From Pseudomonas sp. RIT409 (GTDB taxonomy: Bacteria > Pseudomonadota > Gammaproteobacteria > Pseudomonadales > Pseudomonadaceae): 64,000 nt of DNA. The notes beneath the pieces are model-generated. The model was given only the letters and a program-made list of their open reading frames with translations, had not been told where the DNA came from and did no database searches. Where the stretch lies: contig NZ_QARE02000020.1 in the NCBI RefSeq assembly GCF_003052515.2, positions 41,052-105,051 of the forward strand, given 5' to 3'. The position numbers were made by a program, and so were the translations under genes. Within the stretch, counting starts at the first letter, position 1. Every line of letters starts with the position of its first letter. Positions 42,827 to 50,465 of the stretch are shown one piece after another.

Positions 42827-42912
42827 TCAGGGATTTTAGGCCACGAATCGGCGACCGCAGGGCTGGACGGGATGAAAATACAGGGTTTTCACGGTCCAGA
42901 ACCTGCCGGTCT

Positions 42913-44004
42913 TTATTCGGAGGGCACGTATTCTACAACTTCCAGATCGAAACCGGATATCGCATTGAACTTCATTGGCGAACTCATCAGGCGCATTTTA
43001 CGCACGCCCAGGTCGCGAAGGATCTGCGAGCCGGCACCCACGGTGCTGTAGGTGGTCGGCGTTTTGATCGGTGCGGCGCCCGCTGTTTCCCGGACATGGG
43101 CCAGCACGGCATCGCCATCCAGCGGGTGGCCCAACAGCAACACCACGCCGCTGCCGGCCTCGGACACCGCAGCCATTGCGGCTCGCAGGCTCCAGCGGCC
43201 AGGCTGTTTGACCATCAGCAGGTCGCGCAGCGGGTCCATGTTGTGCACCCGGACCAAGGTGGGCTCTTCTGCGCAAATCTTGCCCAACGTCAATGCGAGG
43301 TGAACGTCGCCCTCGACCGAGTCGCGATAAGTGACCAGGTTGAAGTGGCCCTGCTCAGTGTCCAGAGGCTGCTCGGCAATCCGCTGAACGGTACGTTCAT
43401 GGATCATGCGGTAATGGATCAGGTCGGCGATGGTGCCGATCTTGATGTTGTGTTCGGCCGCGAAAGCTTCGAGCTCAGCGCGACGGGACATGGTGCCGTC
43501 GTCGTTCATGACTTCACAGATGACGCCGGTCGGTTCGAAACCGGCCATACGCGCCAGGTCGCAGGCCGCTTCCGTATGACCGGCGCGGGACAACGTGCCG
43601 CCGGCTTGCGCCATCAGCGGGAAGATGTGGCCGGGACTGACGATATCTTCTGCCTTGGCGTCCTTCGCGGCGGCAGCCTGAACGGTGCGCGCACGGTCGG
43701 CCGCGGAAATACCGGTGGTGACGCCCTCGGCGGCTTCGATGGACACGGTGAACTTGGTGCCGAACCCGGAGCCATTGCGTGGGGCCATCAGTGGCAACTT
43801 GAGGGTTTCGCAACGCTCGCGAGTCATCGGCATGCAAATCAGGCCGCGGGCATAACGCGCCATGAAGTTGATGTGCTCGGCCTTGACGCACTCGGAGGCC
43901 ATGATCAGATCGCCTTCGTTCTCGCGATCTTCGTCATCCATGAGGATGACCATCTTGCCTTGGCGAATGTCTTCAACCAGTTCTTCGATGCTATTGAGCG
44001 CCAC
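42913..44004 (-). CDS. ribBA: 3,4-dihydroxy-2-butanone-4-phosphate synthase with degenerate GTP cyclohydrolase II domain
   Basis: A 363-residue RibBA-type protein. Residues 1-210 are a full DHBP synthase: LMDDEDRENEGDLIMASE (about 21-38), a THFTVSIEAAEGVTTG-like stretch (TKFTVSIEAAEGVTTG) and SPGHIFPLMAQAGGTLSRAGHTEA. The C-terminal part (about 215-363) has the cyclohydrolase fold (GHFNLVTYRDSVEGDVHLAL) but none of the three zinc cysteines, and the RQEGRGIGL loop is missing. Only the DHBP synthase activity is expected, with RibA at 38755 supplying the other. It sits 18 bases after ribE. Confidence 0.92.
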   Translation of the reverse strand: MALNSIEELVEDIRQGKMVILMDDEDRENEGDLIMASECVKAEHINFMARYARGLICMPMTRERCETLKLPLMAPRNGSGFGTKFTVSIEAAEGVTTGISAADRARTVQAAAAKDAKAEDIVSPGHIFPLMAQAGGTLSRAGHTEAACDLARMAGFEPTGVICEVMNDDGTMSRRAELEAFAAEHNIKIGTIADLIHYRMIHERTVQRIAEQPLDTEQGHFNLVTYRDSVEGDVHLALTLGKICAEEPTLVRVHNMDPLRDLLMVKQPGRWSLRAAMAAVSEAGSGVVLLLGHPLDGDAVLAHVRETAGAAPIKTPTTYSTVGAGSQILRDLGVRKMRLMSSPMKFNAISGFDLEVVEYVPSE

Positions 44005-44022
44005 GCGGCACCCCCCTTCGAT

Positions 44023-44694
44023 TCAGGATTTGAGGTAGCCGTTGGCGGCCAGAAAGCTTTCAGTGATGTTCCCGCCTTGGGCAGGCGTCGGTTCGGCGGC
44101 TTTGTCACCGAGCAGCAGACGCTCCAGGTAACGCGCCAGCAGATCCACTTCAAGGTTGATCTTACGACCCGGCCGGTAGTCGCCCATGATGGTTTCGGCC
44201 AGAGTGTGCGGGACGATGGTCAATTCGAACTCGGCGCCGTTGACCGCATTGACGGTCAGGCTGGTACCGTCGACGGTGATCGAGCCCTTGTGTGAAATGT
44301 ATTTGGCCAGCTCCCGGGGGGCGCGCATGCGGAACTGAATGGCTCGAGCGTTTTCTTCGCGAGACAGGACTTCGCCGACGCCATCGACGTGGCCGCTGAC
44401 CAGATGGCCGCCCAGCCGCGTGGTCGGCGTCAGAGCCTTTTCCAGGTTGACGCGGCTGCCCGTTTTCAGATCGACGAAGGCAGTCACGTCCAGGGTCTCG
44501 CGGCTGACGTCAGCCCAGAAACCGTCGCCCGGCAGCTCGACGGCAGTCAGGCACACGCCGTTCACGGCAATGCTGTCGCCGAGCTTGACGTCGGAGAGGT
44601 CGAGCTTGCCGGTCTCGACGTAGACGCGGACATCGCCGCCCTTGGGAGTGATGGCGCGGATGCTGCCGATGGATTCGATGATGCCGGTAAACAT
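44023..44694 (-). CDS. ribE: Riboflavin synthase alpha subunit
   Basis: Final step: dismutation of two lumazines into riboflavin. The 223 residues consist of two homologous lumazine-binding halves. The N-terminus is MFTGIIESIGSIRAI, with IAVNGVCLTAVEL and HLVSGHVDGVGEV in the first half and ITVDGTSLTVNAV with FELTIVPHTLAETIMG in the second. It lies 33 bases after ribD and 18 before ribBA. Called ribC in some Pseudomonas annotations. Confidence 0.95.
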   Translation of the reverse strand: MFTGIIESIGSIRAITPKGGDVRVYVETGKLDLSDVKLGDSIAVNGVCLTAVELPGDGFWADVSRETLDVTAFVDLKTGSRVNLEKALTPTTRLGGHLVSGHVDGVGEVLSREENARAIQFRMRAPRELAKYISHKGSITVDGTSLTVNAVNGAEFELTIVPHTLAETIMGDYRPGRKINLEVDLLARYLERLLLGDKAAEPTPAQGGNITESFLAANGYLKS

Positions 44695-44727
44695 GGGTCC
44701 TCCAGGAGAGCGGGGCGAGAAGCGGAA

Positions 44728-45873
44728 TTATACGCTCGCGCTCGGGACAGGATGTGCAATGACTCGCCAGTCATTGCCGACGGCGCGCATTTCGACGATT
44801 TTCAACTCCAGCGACTCGCTCATTTGCGCCAGTGGCAGATCGAGCAGCGGCCGCGCAGACGAGCCCATGAACTTGCCGGCCACGAAAATCTGGTATTCGT
44901 CGACCAGCCCCAGCCGCGTGAACGCGCCCGCCAACTTCGGACCGGCCTCGACCAGTACATCGTTGACGCCGCGCGCCGCCAGTTCGACCAGCAGCTTGCG
45001 CAAATCGACATGGCCGCCACTGCTCGGCAGTGCCAGCAGTTCGTGGCCTTCGGCGGTATAGCGTTCGCGGGCCGAGGCAGCGGCACACGTGGCAACCAGC
45101 GCATTGCCGGCCAGGAAGAACGGTGCTTGCAGCGGCACGCGCAAGCGCCCGTCGATCAACACACGCAGAGGGGGGCGGGTACCGGCCAACGCCGTGAGCT
45201 CAGCATTCAGGCCCAGCTCGTCAGGGCGCACGGTCAACCGGGCATCGTCAGCCAATACGGTATCGGCGCCGGTAAGGATCACGCTCGATTGCGCGCGCAG
45301 CCGCTGCACCGCCGACCGCGCCTGGGGCCCGGTGATCCATTGGCTTTCGCCACTGGCCATGGCCGTGCGCCCGTCGAGACTCATCGCCAGCTTCACCCGC
45401 ACATACGGCAAACCGTGCTCCATGCGCTTGAGGAAACCTTGGTTAAGCGCGCGAGCTTCAGATTCCAGGACGCCACTCTGCACGGCAATGCCAGCACTCA
45501 TCAGGCGCAGCAGACCCCGACCCGCGACGTCGGGATTGGGATCTTGCATCGCGGCGACCACGCGGCCGACGCCGGCATTGACCAGTGCATCGGCACAGGG
45601 TGGAGTCCGACCGTGATGGCTGCACGGTTCGAGCGTGACGTAGGCAGTCGCGCCGCGGGCCTTGTCACCCGCCTGACGCAGGGCGTGGACTTCGGCGTGG
45701 GGCTCGCCGGCACGCACATGCCAGCCTTCGCCAACGATCTGCCCCTCACGCACGATGACGCAGCCGACACGCGGGTTGGGGTGGGTCGAATAGACACCCT
45801 TGCGCGCCAGTTCCAGGGCCCGGCTCATGTAAAAGGCGTCGAGCACGCTTTGTTCAGTGGAAGGCATGCTCAC
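44728..45873 (-). CDS. ribD: Bifunctional riboflavin deaminase/reductase
   Basis: Deaminates and then reduces the pyrimidine intermediate of riboflavin synthesis. The deaminase domain (about residues 1-150) has the zinc site HVRAGEPHAEVHALRQAG and the PCSHHGRTPPCADAL motif. The reductase domain (about 155-375) has VRVKLAMSLDGRTAMASGESQWITG and NDVLVEAGPKLAGAFTRLGL. The 381 residues fit the family. It overlaps nrdR by four bases (ATGA). No FMN riboswitch was found upstream. Confidence 0.96.
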   Translation of the reverse strand: MSMPSTEQSVLDAFYMSRALELARKGVYSTHPNPRVGCVIVREGQIVGEGWHVRAGEPHAEVHALRQAGDKARGATAYVTLEPCSHHGRTPPCADALVNAGVGRVVAAMQDPNPDVAGRGLLRLMSAGIAVQSGVLESEARALNQGFLKRMEHGLPYVRVKLAMSLDGRTAMASGESQWITGPQARSAVQRLRAQSSVILTGADTVLADDARLTVRPDELGLNAELTALAGTRPPLRVLIDGRLRVPLQAPFFLAGNALVATCAAASARERYTAEGHELLALPSSGGHVDLRKLLVELAARGVNDVLVEAGPKLAGAFTRLGLVDEYQIFVAGKFMGSSARPLLDLPLAQMSESLELKIVEMRAVGNDWRVIAHPVPSASV

Positions 45874-46334
45874 TCTTTAACCGGCTCTCGCGCCAGTCGG
45901 TCGATTTCTTCGCGGAATTCGTTGAGGTCCTGAAACCGCCGATACACCGAAGCGAAGCGGATGTAGGCGACCTCGTCGAGCTTTTGCAACTCGGCCATTA
46001 CCAACTCGCCCACGATCAATGATTTGACCTCGCGCTCGCCGGTCGCCCGCAGCTTGCTTTTGATATGCGCCAGTGCAGCTTCCAGACGCTCGACGCTGAC
46101 AGGGCGCTTCTCCAGCGCACGCTGCATGCCTGCGCGCAGCTTCTCCTCGTCGAAAGGTTGGCGGCTGCCGTCCTGTTTGATCAGACGGGGCAGCACCAGC
46201 TCAGCGGTTTCAAAAGTGGTGAAACGCTCACCGCAGGCCACGCACTCGCGACGGCGGCGGACCTGATCGCCTTCGGCAACGAGGCGCGAATCGATGACTT
46301 TGGTGTCGTTGGCACCGCAGAAGGGACAGTGCAT
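45870..46334 (-). CDS. nrdR: Transcriptional repressor NrdR
   Basis: ATP/dATP-sensing repressor of ribonucleotide reductase genes. The ATG at 46334 gives 154 residues, the standard length; the open frame extends further upstream without conservation. The zinc ribbon MHCPFCGANDTKVIDSR ... RRRECVACGERFTTFE holds four cysteines, and the ATP-cone (about residues 49-139) contains RLIKQDGSRQPFDEEKLRAGMQRALEKRPV. It is first in the nrdR-ribD-ribE run, as in many proteobacteria. Confidence 0.96.
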   Translation of the reverse strand: MHCPFCGANDTKVIDSRLVAEGDQVRRRRECVACGERFTTFETAELVLPRLIKQDGSRQPFDEEKLRAGMQRALEKRPVSVERLEAALAHIKSKLRATGEREVKSLIVGELVMAELQKLDEVAYIRFASVYRRFQDLNEFREEIDRLAREPVKE

Positions 46335-46497
46335 GGTGGCAGGCAACAAAAAAAGGGAGGGCCATGGTAGCGCATCCCGCTCGCAAGACAAGTATCGACC
46401 TTTGAGGTATATAGACGCCCATTCGCGCAGCGAAAGCGCTTCATCTCGGCGATACTGCGCCTGCCCCCCGTTTTTTCGTTTCTTGCCGGAGCCATTC

Positions 46498-46950
46498 ATG
46501 ACGCTACGTTTGCTTGCCGTATTCAGCCTGGTCGGCCTGCTCGCCGCCTGTAGCACCCCTGAAGCGCCTAAAGCGTCGGCGCCTGCCAAACCCGCGCCCA
46601 ACGCAATAAAACTGCCCGCCGGCCCGGGCCCTTTGCCTGCTTATCAGCGGGAAATCAGCGGCCAACTGCTCGGTGTGCCTGCGGGTGCGGAAGTGGAGCT
46701 GGCCGTGCTGGTGATCGATGAGCGTAATCGTCCTCAGAAACTGCTGAGCAGCACCAAGTTGACGGGCAATAACCAGTCGCTGCCCTTTCAGTTGCGCTTC
46801 AATCCCGAAGCATTCCCCGTCGGCGCACGGGTCGAGCTGCGTGGCCGGGCTAGCCAATCCGGCCAGTTGATCCTGCACCTGCCCTCAGTGCTGATTGCCA
46901 GCCCCGACACCCAATCCGTCGGGCAGCTACAGTTCGTCGCCGCCCCATGA
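46498..46950 (+). CDS. YbaY-family lipoprotein
   Basis: A 150-residue predicted lipoprotein: MTLRLLAVFSLVGLLAAC with the lipobox Cys18, a Pro/Ala-rich linker, then a YbaY/YscW-type beta domain (ISGQLLGVPAGAEVELAVLV, LPFQLRFNPEAFPVGARVEL). The family is called glycoprotein/polysaccharide metabolism but has no proven function. A GGAG lies 8 bases before the ATG; an open frame runs far upstream through nrdR antisense and is ignored. It overlaps the methyltransferase gene by four bases. Confidence 0.88.
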   Translation: MTLRLLAVFSLVGLLAACSTPEAPKASAPAKPAPNAIKLPAGPGPLPAYQREISGQLLGVPAGAEVELAVLVIDERNRPQKLLSSTKLTGNNQSLPFQLRFNPEAFPVGARVELRGRASQSGQLILHLPSVLIASPDTQSVGQLQFVAAP

Positions 46951-47600
46951 CGCCACCGTCCGCTCTGCAAAGGACACTGAGCGAACTGCTGGGCGATGCG
47001 AAACTGGTGGCCGAACCGCTGCCCGGAACCGACCTGAAGCTGTGGTTGATCGATGCGGCGAACATGGACCGCGCGTTCAGCCCCGAAGAAACACGGCGCA
47101 TCCTCGACGAGCCACCCTACTGGAGCTTTTGCTGGGCCAGCGGCCTGGCGCTGGCGCGATTCCTGGCCGAGCACCCGCAGTGGGTCGAAGGCAAGCGCGT
47201 GCTGGATTTCGGTGCCGGTTCCGGCGTCGCAGGCATTGCCGCGTCGAAGGCGGGGGCGTTGGAAGTGGTGGCCTGCGACATTGATCCAGCGGCGCTCGCC
47301 TCCTGTGCGGCCAATGCGCAACTCAACGATGTCACGCTCGGCTACTCGACGGACTTCTTCGCCGAACAGGACCGCTTCGATCTGATTCTGGTCGCCGACG
47401 TGCTGTACGACCGCGCCAATCTGCCGCTGTTGGATCACTTTCTTACCCGCGGTAAAGAGGCCCTGGTAGCGGATTCGCGGGTACGCGATTTTCAGCACCC
47501 GGCCTATCGCCGACTGGGCATTTTTGAAGCGCTCACCCTGCCGGATCTGGCAGAGCCCTGGGAGTTTCGCAACGTCAGCCTGTATCACGCCAAGCGGTAG
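46947..47600 (+). CDS. Class I SAM-dependent protein methyltransferase (ETFBKMT-like)
   Basis: A 217-residue Rossmann methyltransferase. Motif I is VLDFGAGSGVAGIAASKAG (about residues 88-106), followed by EVVACDIDPAAL (motif II) and FDLILVADVLYDRANLP (motif IV). It resembles the ETF-beta lysine methyltransferase/PrmA-like group formerly called nicotinamide N-methylase-like, so a protein substrate is likely but unproven. Translation is coupled to the lipoprotein gene through an ATGA overlap. Confidence 0.85.
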   Translation: MTPPSALQRTLSELLGDAKLVAEPLPGTDLKLWLIDAANMDRAFSPEETRRILDEPPYWSFCWASGLALARFLAEHPQWVEGKRVLDFGAGSGVAGIAASKAGALEVVACDIDPAALASCAANAQLNDVTLGYSTDFFAEQDRFDLILVADVLYDRANLPLLDHFLTRGKEALVADSRVRDFQHPAYRRLGIFEALTLPDLAEPWEFRNVSLYHAKR

Positions 47601-47698
47601 CCCCCCGTACGCCCGGCTCAGCCTCCGATCGCCACGCTTCCGACATTGCCCTCAGCCCTTTATAGTTGGCGCCATTGAGCCTTTTTTCGAGACGTCTG

Positions 47699-48571
47699 AT
47701 GAGCCAGGAAACGCCGTACATCTTCGATGCGACCACCGCCACCTTCGATCAGCTGGTCATCGAGAATTCCTTTCACAAACCCGTTCTGGTGGACTTCTGG
47801 GCGGAGTGGTGCGCACCGTGCAAGGTGCTGATGCCGCTGCTCAAGCAGATCGCCGAGAGCTACCAGGGTGAGTTGCTGCTGGCCAAGGTCGACTGCGATG
47901 CCGAGCAGGAAATCGTGGGGCGCTTCGGCATCCGCAGCCTGCCGACCGTCGTGCTGTTCAAGGACGGTCAGCCGGTCGACGGCTTCGCCGGGGCGCAACC
48001 TGAATCAGAAATCCGCAAACTGCTCGAGCCCCATGTGAAGCTGCCGCCACCCGCCGCAGCCGATCCGCTGCAGACCGCTCAGGCGATGTTCGCTGACAGC
48101 CATTTCGCGGAAGCTGAGGCCGTCCTGCAGACGATTCTGGCCGAAGACAACACCAATGCCGCCGCCCTGATTCTCTATGCGCGGTGCCTGGCCGAACGTG
48201 GCGAGTTGGCCGAAGCCCGCGCAGTCCTCGACGCCGTGAAAGGCGATGACCATAAGGCCGCGCTGGCAGGTGCCAAGGCGCAGCTGACATTCCTCGGTGA
48301 AGCATCGGCACTCCCCGATGCTGCCGAGCTGAAATCGCGCCTGGCGCAAAACCCGCAGGACGACGAAGCAGCCTATCAATTGGCGATTCAGCAGTTGTCC
48401 CGTCAGCAATACGAAGGCGCGCTGGACGGCTTGCTCAAGCTGTTCACCCGTAACCGCAGCTACAACGAGGGCCTGCCACACAAGACCCTGCTGCAGGTGT
48501 TCGACCTGCTGGGCAACGACCATCCGTTGGTCACGACCTACCGGCGCAAACTGTTCGCAGCGCTCTATTGA
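47699..48571 (+). CDS. cnoX: Thioredoxin-TPR chaperedoxin (CnoX/YbbN)
   Basis: A 290-residue cytoplasmic protein: an N-terminal thioredoxin domain (about 1-110) with an intact WCAPC active site and SLPTVVLFKDGQPV, and a helical TPR-like C-terminus (about 120-290). CnoX protects substrates of GroEL and others from oxidative damage. Unlike E. coli CnoX, which has lost one cysteine, this one keeps CxxC, so it may be redox-active, as in several other proteobacteria. The ATG at 47699 begins MSQETPYIFDATTATFDQLV. The lipoprotein and methyltransferase genes precede it. Confidence 0.9.
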   Translation: MSQETPYIFDATTATFDQLVIENSFHKPVLVDFWAEWCAPCKVLMPLLKQIAESYQGELLLAKVDCDAEQEIVGRFGIRSLPTVVLFKDGQPVDGFAGAQPESEIRKLLEPHVKLPPPAAADPLQTAQAMFADSHFAEAEAVLQTILAEDNTNAAALILYARCLAERGELAEARAVLDAVKGDDHKAALAGAKAQLTFLGEASALPDAAELKSRLAQNPQDDEAAYQLAIQQLSRQQYEGALDGLLKLFTRNRSYNEGLPHKTLLQVFDLLGNDHPLVTTYRRKLFAALY

Positions 48572-48618
48572 GTCGCTGTTCTCGGTGGCAGTACGGCCGT
48601 ATTGCCACCGCATCGTCT

Positions 48619-48972
48619 TCAGGATTCGACCCAGAAATATTCCGGCGCATCGCCATGGCTTTCGACCCTGACGTTGGCGCTGTGGCGCATGCGCACCATG
48701 AGGCGCTTGCCCGCCGCAGTGCTGCCCGCCAGCCCCTCCAGTTGCCCGAGCAATTCCGGGCCGCTCAGATGCCCAGCCTTGCGTAACAGTTCCTGTGCGA
48801 TGTCCCACACCGCATCATTACGGTTAGGGGGTGGTTTAGAGGCTGCGGCAGGCTGAGCGTCAACGTTTGCGGGCTGGGTGCCCCACTGCATTCCCAGCCT
48901 GGCCCAATCGTCCTCATCCATTTCCACAGTGAGGTCCACTGGCAGCGCGCCAATGGTTCCACGGATTCGCAA
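48619..48972 (-). CDS. Conserved hypothetical protein with TTG start
   Basis: A 117-residue protein whose likely start is a TTG at 48972, 7 bases after a strong AGAGGAGA; no ATG is available near the conserved N-terminus. It begins MRIRGTIGALPVDLTVEMDEDDW, has a Pro/Ala-rich middle and a C-terminal half with DIAQELLRKAGHLSGPELLGQLEGL and KRLMVRMRHSANVRVES. No domain was recognised. It stands divergently from zrgA; the same place holds the hypothetical PA4062 in P. aeruginosa, as I recall. Confidence 0.75.
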   Translation of the reverse strand: MRIRGTIGALPVDLTVEMDEDDWARLGMQWGTQPANVDAQPAAASKPPPNRNDAVWDIAQELLRKAGHLSGPELLGQLEGLAGSTAAGKRLMVRMRHSANVRVESHGDAPEYFWVES

Positions 48973-49127
48973 GATAATGTCTCCTCTAAGCGGCGCCGTA
49001 GCAGGGTCCCACCGGCGCCTGGGTGCTGCATCATAACCGCTGCGAGGCAATCGAGGCCGCGCTCATCAGGGCCGACGCGTTCATATCGCATCCTCATGAT
49101 GGAAAAAGTTAAGAACCAATGCGCAAC

Positions 49128-49151
49128 ATTGTTATAAGATCACATAACAAT
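49128..49151. promoter_or_regulatory. Zur-like dyad upstream of zrgA (ATTGTTAT-N8-ATAACAAT)
   Basis: Perfect 8-bp inverted repeat 24 bases upstream of the zinc-related gene, in the divergent promoter. The arms TTGTTAT and ATAACAA match Zur half-sites (TGTTAT...ATAACA), but the spacer of 8 is 5 longer than the classical E. coli Zur box, so the call is tentative. Confidence 0.5.
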
Positions 49152-49175
49152 TCGTAACCCTGTCGGAGCTCCCCC

Positions 49176-49751
49176 ATGCGTCGTCTGCTACTTGCCTTGC
49201 CTTTCGCGCTGCTTCCCCTCGCCATTGCCCATGCCGCCGACGAACACGATCACGATCACGAGCACGGCAGCCTGGGGGCACATGTGCACGGCGTGGCGCG
49301 GCTGGACATGGCGCTGGACGGTCATACCCTGGAGCTCGAACTGGACTCGCCGGCCATGAACATCGTCGGTTTCGAGCACGCTGCTACGACCGATGCCGAC
49401 AAGATGAAACTCGCCCTGGCCCGGGAAACCCTGCTCAAGCCTCACGGCCTGTTCAGCATTCCAGAGGGTGCGGGGTGTTCTGCCGTGAAGGCGAAGCTGG
49501 AAAGCCCCCTGTTCGGTGACAAGGATGACGACCATGACGACGGGGACGCGGATGAACACGAACATGAACACAGCGAAATCCATGGCCACTATCAGTTCAC
49601 CTGCACTTCGCCCGCCGTCCTCAACCAACTGGATCTGACTCAACTGTTCAACAGTTTTCCGGCCACCCAGACGATCCAGGTCCAATTGGTGACGCCGAAA
49701 CGCCAGATGGGCGCAGAAGTGCGTCCGAGCAACCCCGTCGTCAAATTCTGA
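49176..49751 (+). CDS. zrgA: Histidine-rich periplasmic zinc-uptake protein (DUF2796, ZrgA-like)
   Basis: A 191-residue periplasmic protein with a signal peptide (MRRLLLALPFALLPLAIAHA). Two metal-binding stretches are striking: DEHDHDHEHGSLGAHVHG directly after the signal, and a 20-plus residue Asp/His/Glu run between about 117 and 140. The DUF2796 core includes LDMALDGHTLELELDSPAMNIVGFEH. ZrgA of Vibrio cholerae serves zinc uptake with an ABC system, and I recall the PAO1 orthologue PA4063 being induced by zinc limitation. The ABC ATPase starts 2 bases after its stop. Confidence 0.87.
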   Translation: MRRLLLALPFALLPLAIAHAADEHDHDHEHGSLGAHVHGVARLDMALDGHTLELELDSPAMNIVGFEHAATTDADKMKLALARETLLKPHGLFSIPEGAGCSAVKAKLESPLFGDKDDDHDDGDADEHEHEHSEIHGHYQFTCTSPAVLNQLDLTQLFNSFPATQTIQVQLVTPKRQMGAEVRPSNPVVKF

Positions 49752-49753
49752 CC

Positions 49754-50464
49754 ATGACCCAAGCGCTCATCGAACTCTCCGACCTCGGTTTCGCCTGGCC
49801 GGGCCATGGGCCGTTGCTGGACATTCCGGCCTTCCGGCTTGAGACAGGCGAAACCCTGTTCCTCAAGGGGCCCAGTGGCAGCGGTAAAACGACCCTGCTG
49901 GGGTTGCTGGGCGGTGTGCAAAAACCGGATCGGGGCACCATCCGGCTGCTCGGCCAGGAGCTGACTCAGCTTTCGGCCAGCGCCCGCGACCGCTTTCGAG
50001 TCGACCACACGGGCTACATCTTTCAACAATTCAATCTGTTGCCATTTCTGTCGGTGAGAGAAAACGTCGAACTGCCGTGTCACTTCTCGAAGCTGCGCAC
50101 CGCACGGGCGACGCAGCGCCATGGCAGTGTCGAGCAGGCTGCAGTGACCCTGCTCGCTCACCTTGGGCTCAAAGATTCGCCGTTGCTGGAGCGACGCGCA
50201 GATTCGCTCTCCATCGGCCAGCAACAGCGAGTCGCTGCGGCGCGTGCCTTGATCGGTCAGCCTGAGCTCGTGATCGCTGACGAACCGACGTCGGCACTGG
50301 ACGCCGACGCCCGGGAAGCTTTCATCCGGTTATTGTTCGCCGAATGCAGGGAAGCCGGGGCCAGCCTGCTGTTCGTCAGCCATGATCAGAGCCTGGCACC
50401 GCTGTTCGACCGCAATCTGTCATTGGCCGAGCTCAATCGCGCCGCCGTCGTCACCGAGGTTTGA
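49754..50464 (+). CDS. ABC transporter ATP-binding protein (MacB/LolD type)
   Basis: A 236-residue ATPase. Walker A is GPSGSGKTTLLGLLGG (about residues 39-54), the signature LSIGQQQRVAAARALI (about 155-170), and Walker B ELVIADEPTSALD. The Q-loop region YIFQQFNLLPFLSV is of the LolD/MacB kind. It should drive the permease encoded one base after its stop. MacB/FtsX-type systems usually do mechanical work or extrusion rather than import, so how this ABC pair helps zinc supply is open. Confidence 0.9.
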   Translation: MTQALIELSDLGFAWPGHGPLLDIPAFRLETGETLFLKGPSGSGKTTLLGLLGGVQKPDRGTIRLLGQELTQLSASARDRFRVDHTGYIFQQFNLLPFLSVRENVELPCHFSKLRTARATQRHGSVEQAAVTLLAHLGLKDSPLLERRADSLSIGQQQRVAAARALIGQPELVIADEPTSALDADAREAFIRLLFAECREAGASLLFVSHDQSLAPLFDRNLSLAELNRAAVVTEV

Positions 50465-50465
50465 C

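Noticed and set aside
44695..44727. FMN riboswitch in the rib operon
   Set aside because: The gaps before ribD, ribE and ribBA are too short, and no RFN-like sequence was recognised upstream of nrdR or in the ribH leader.
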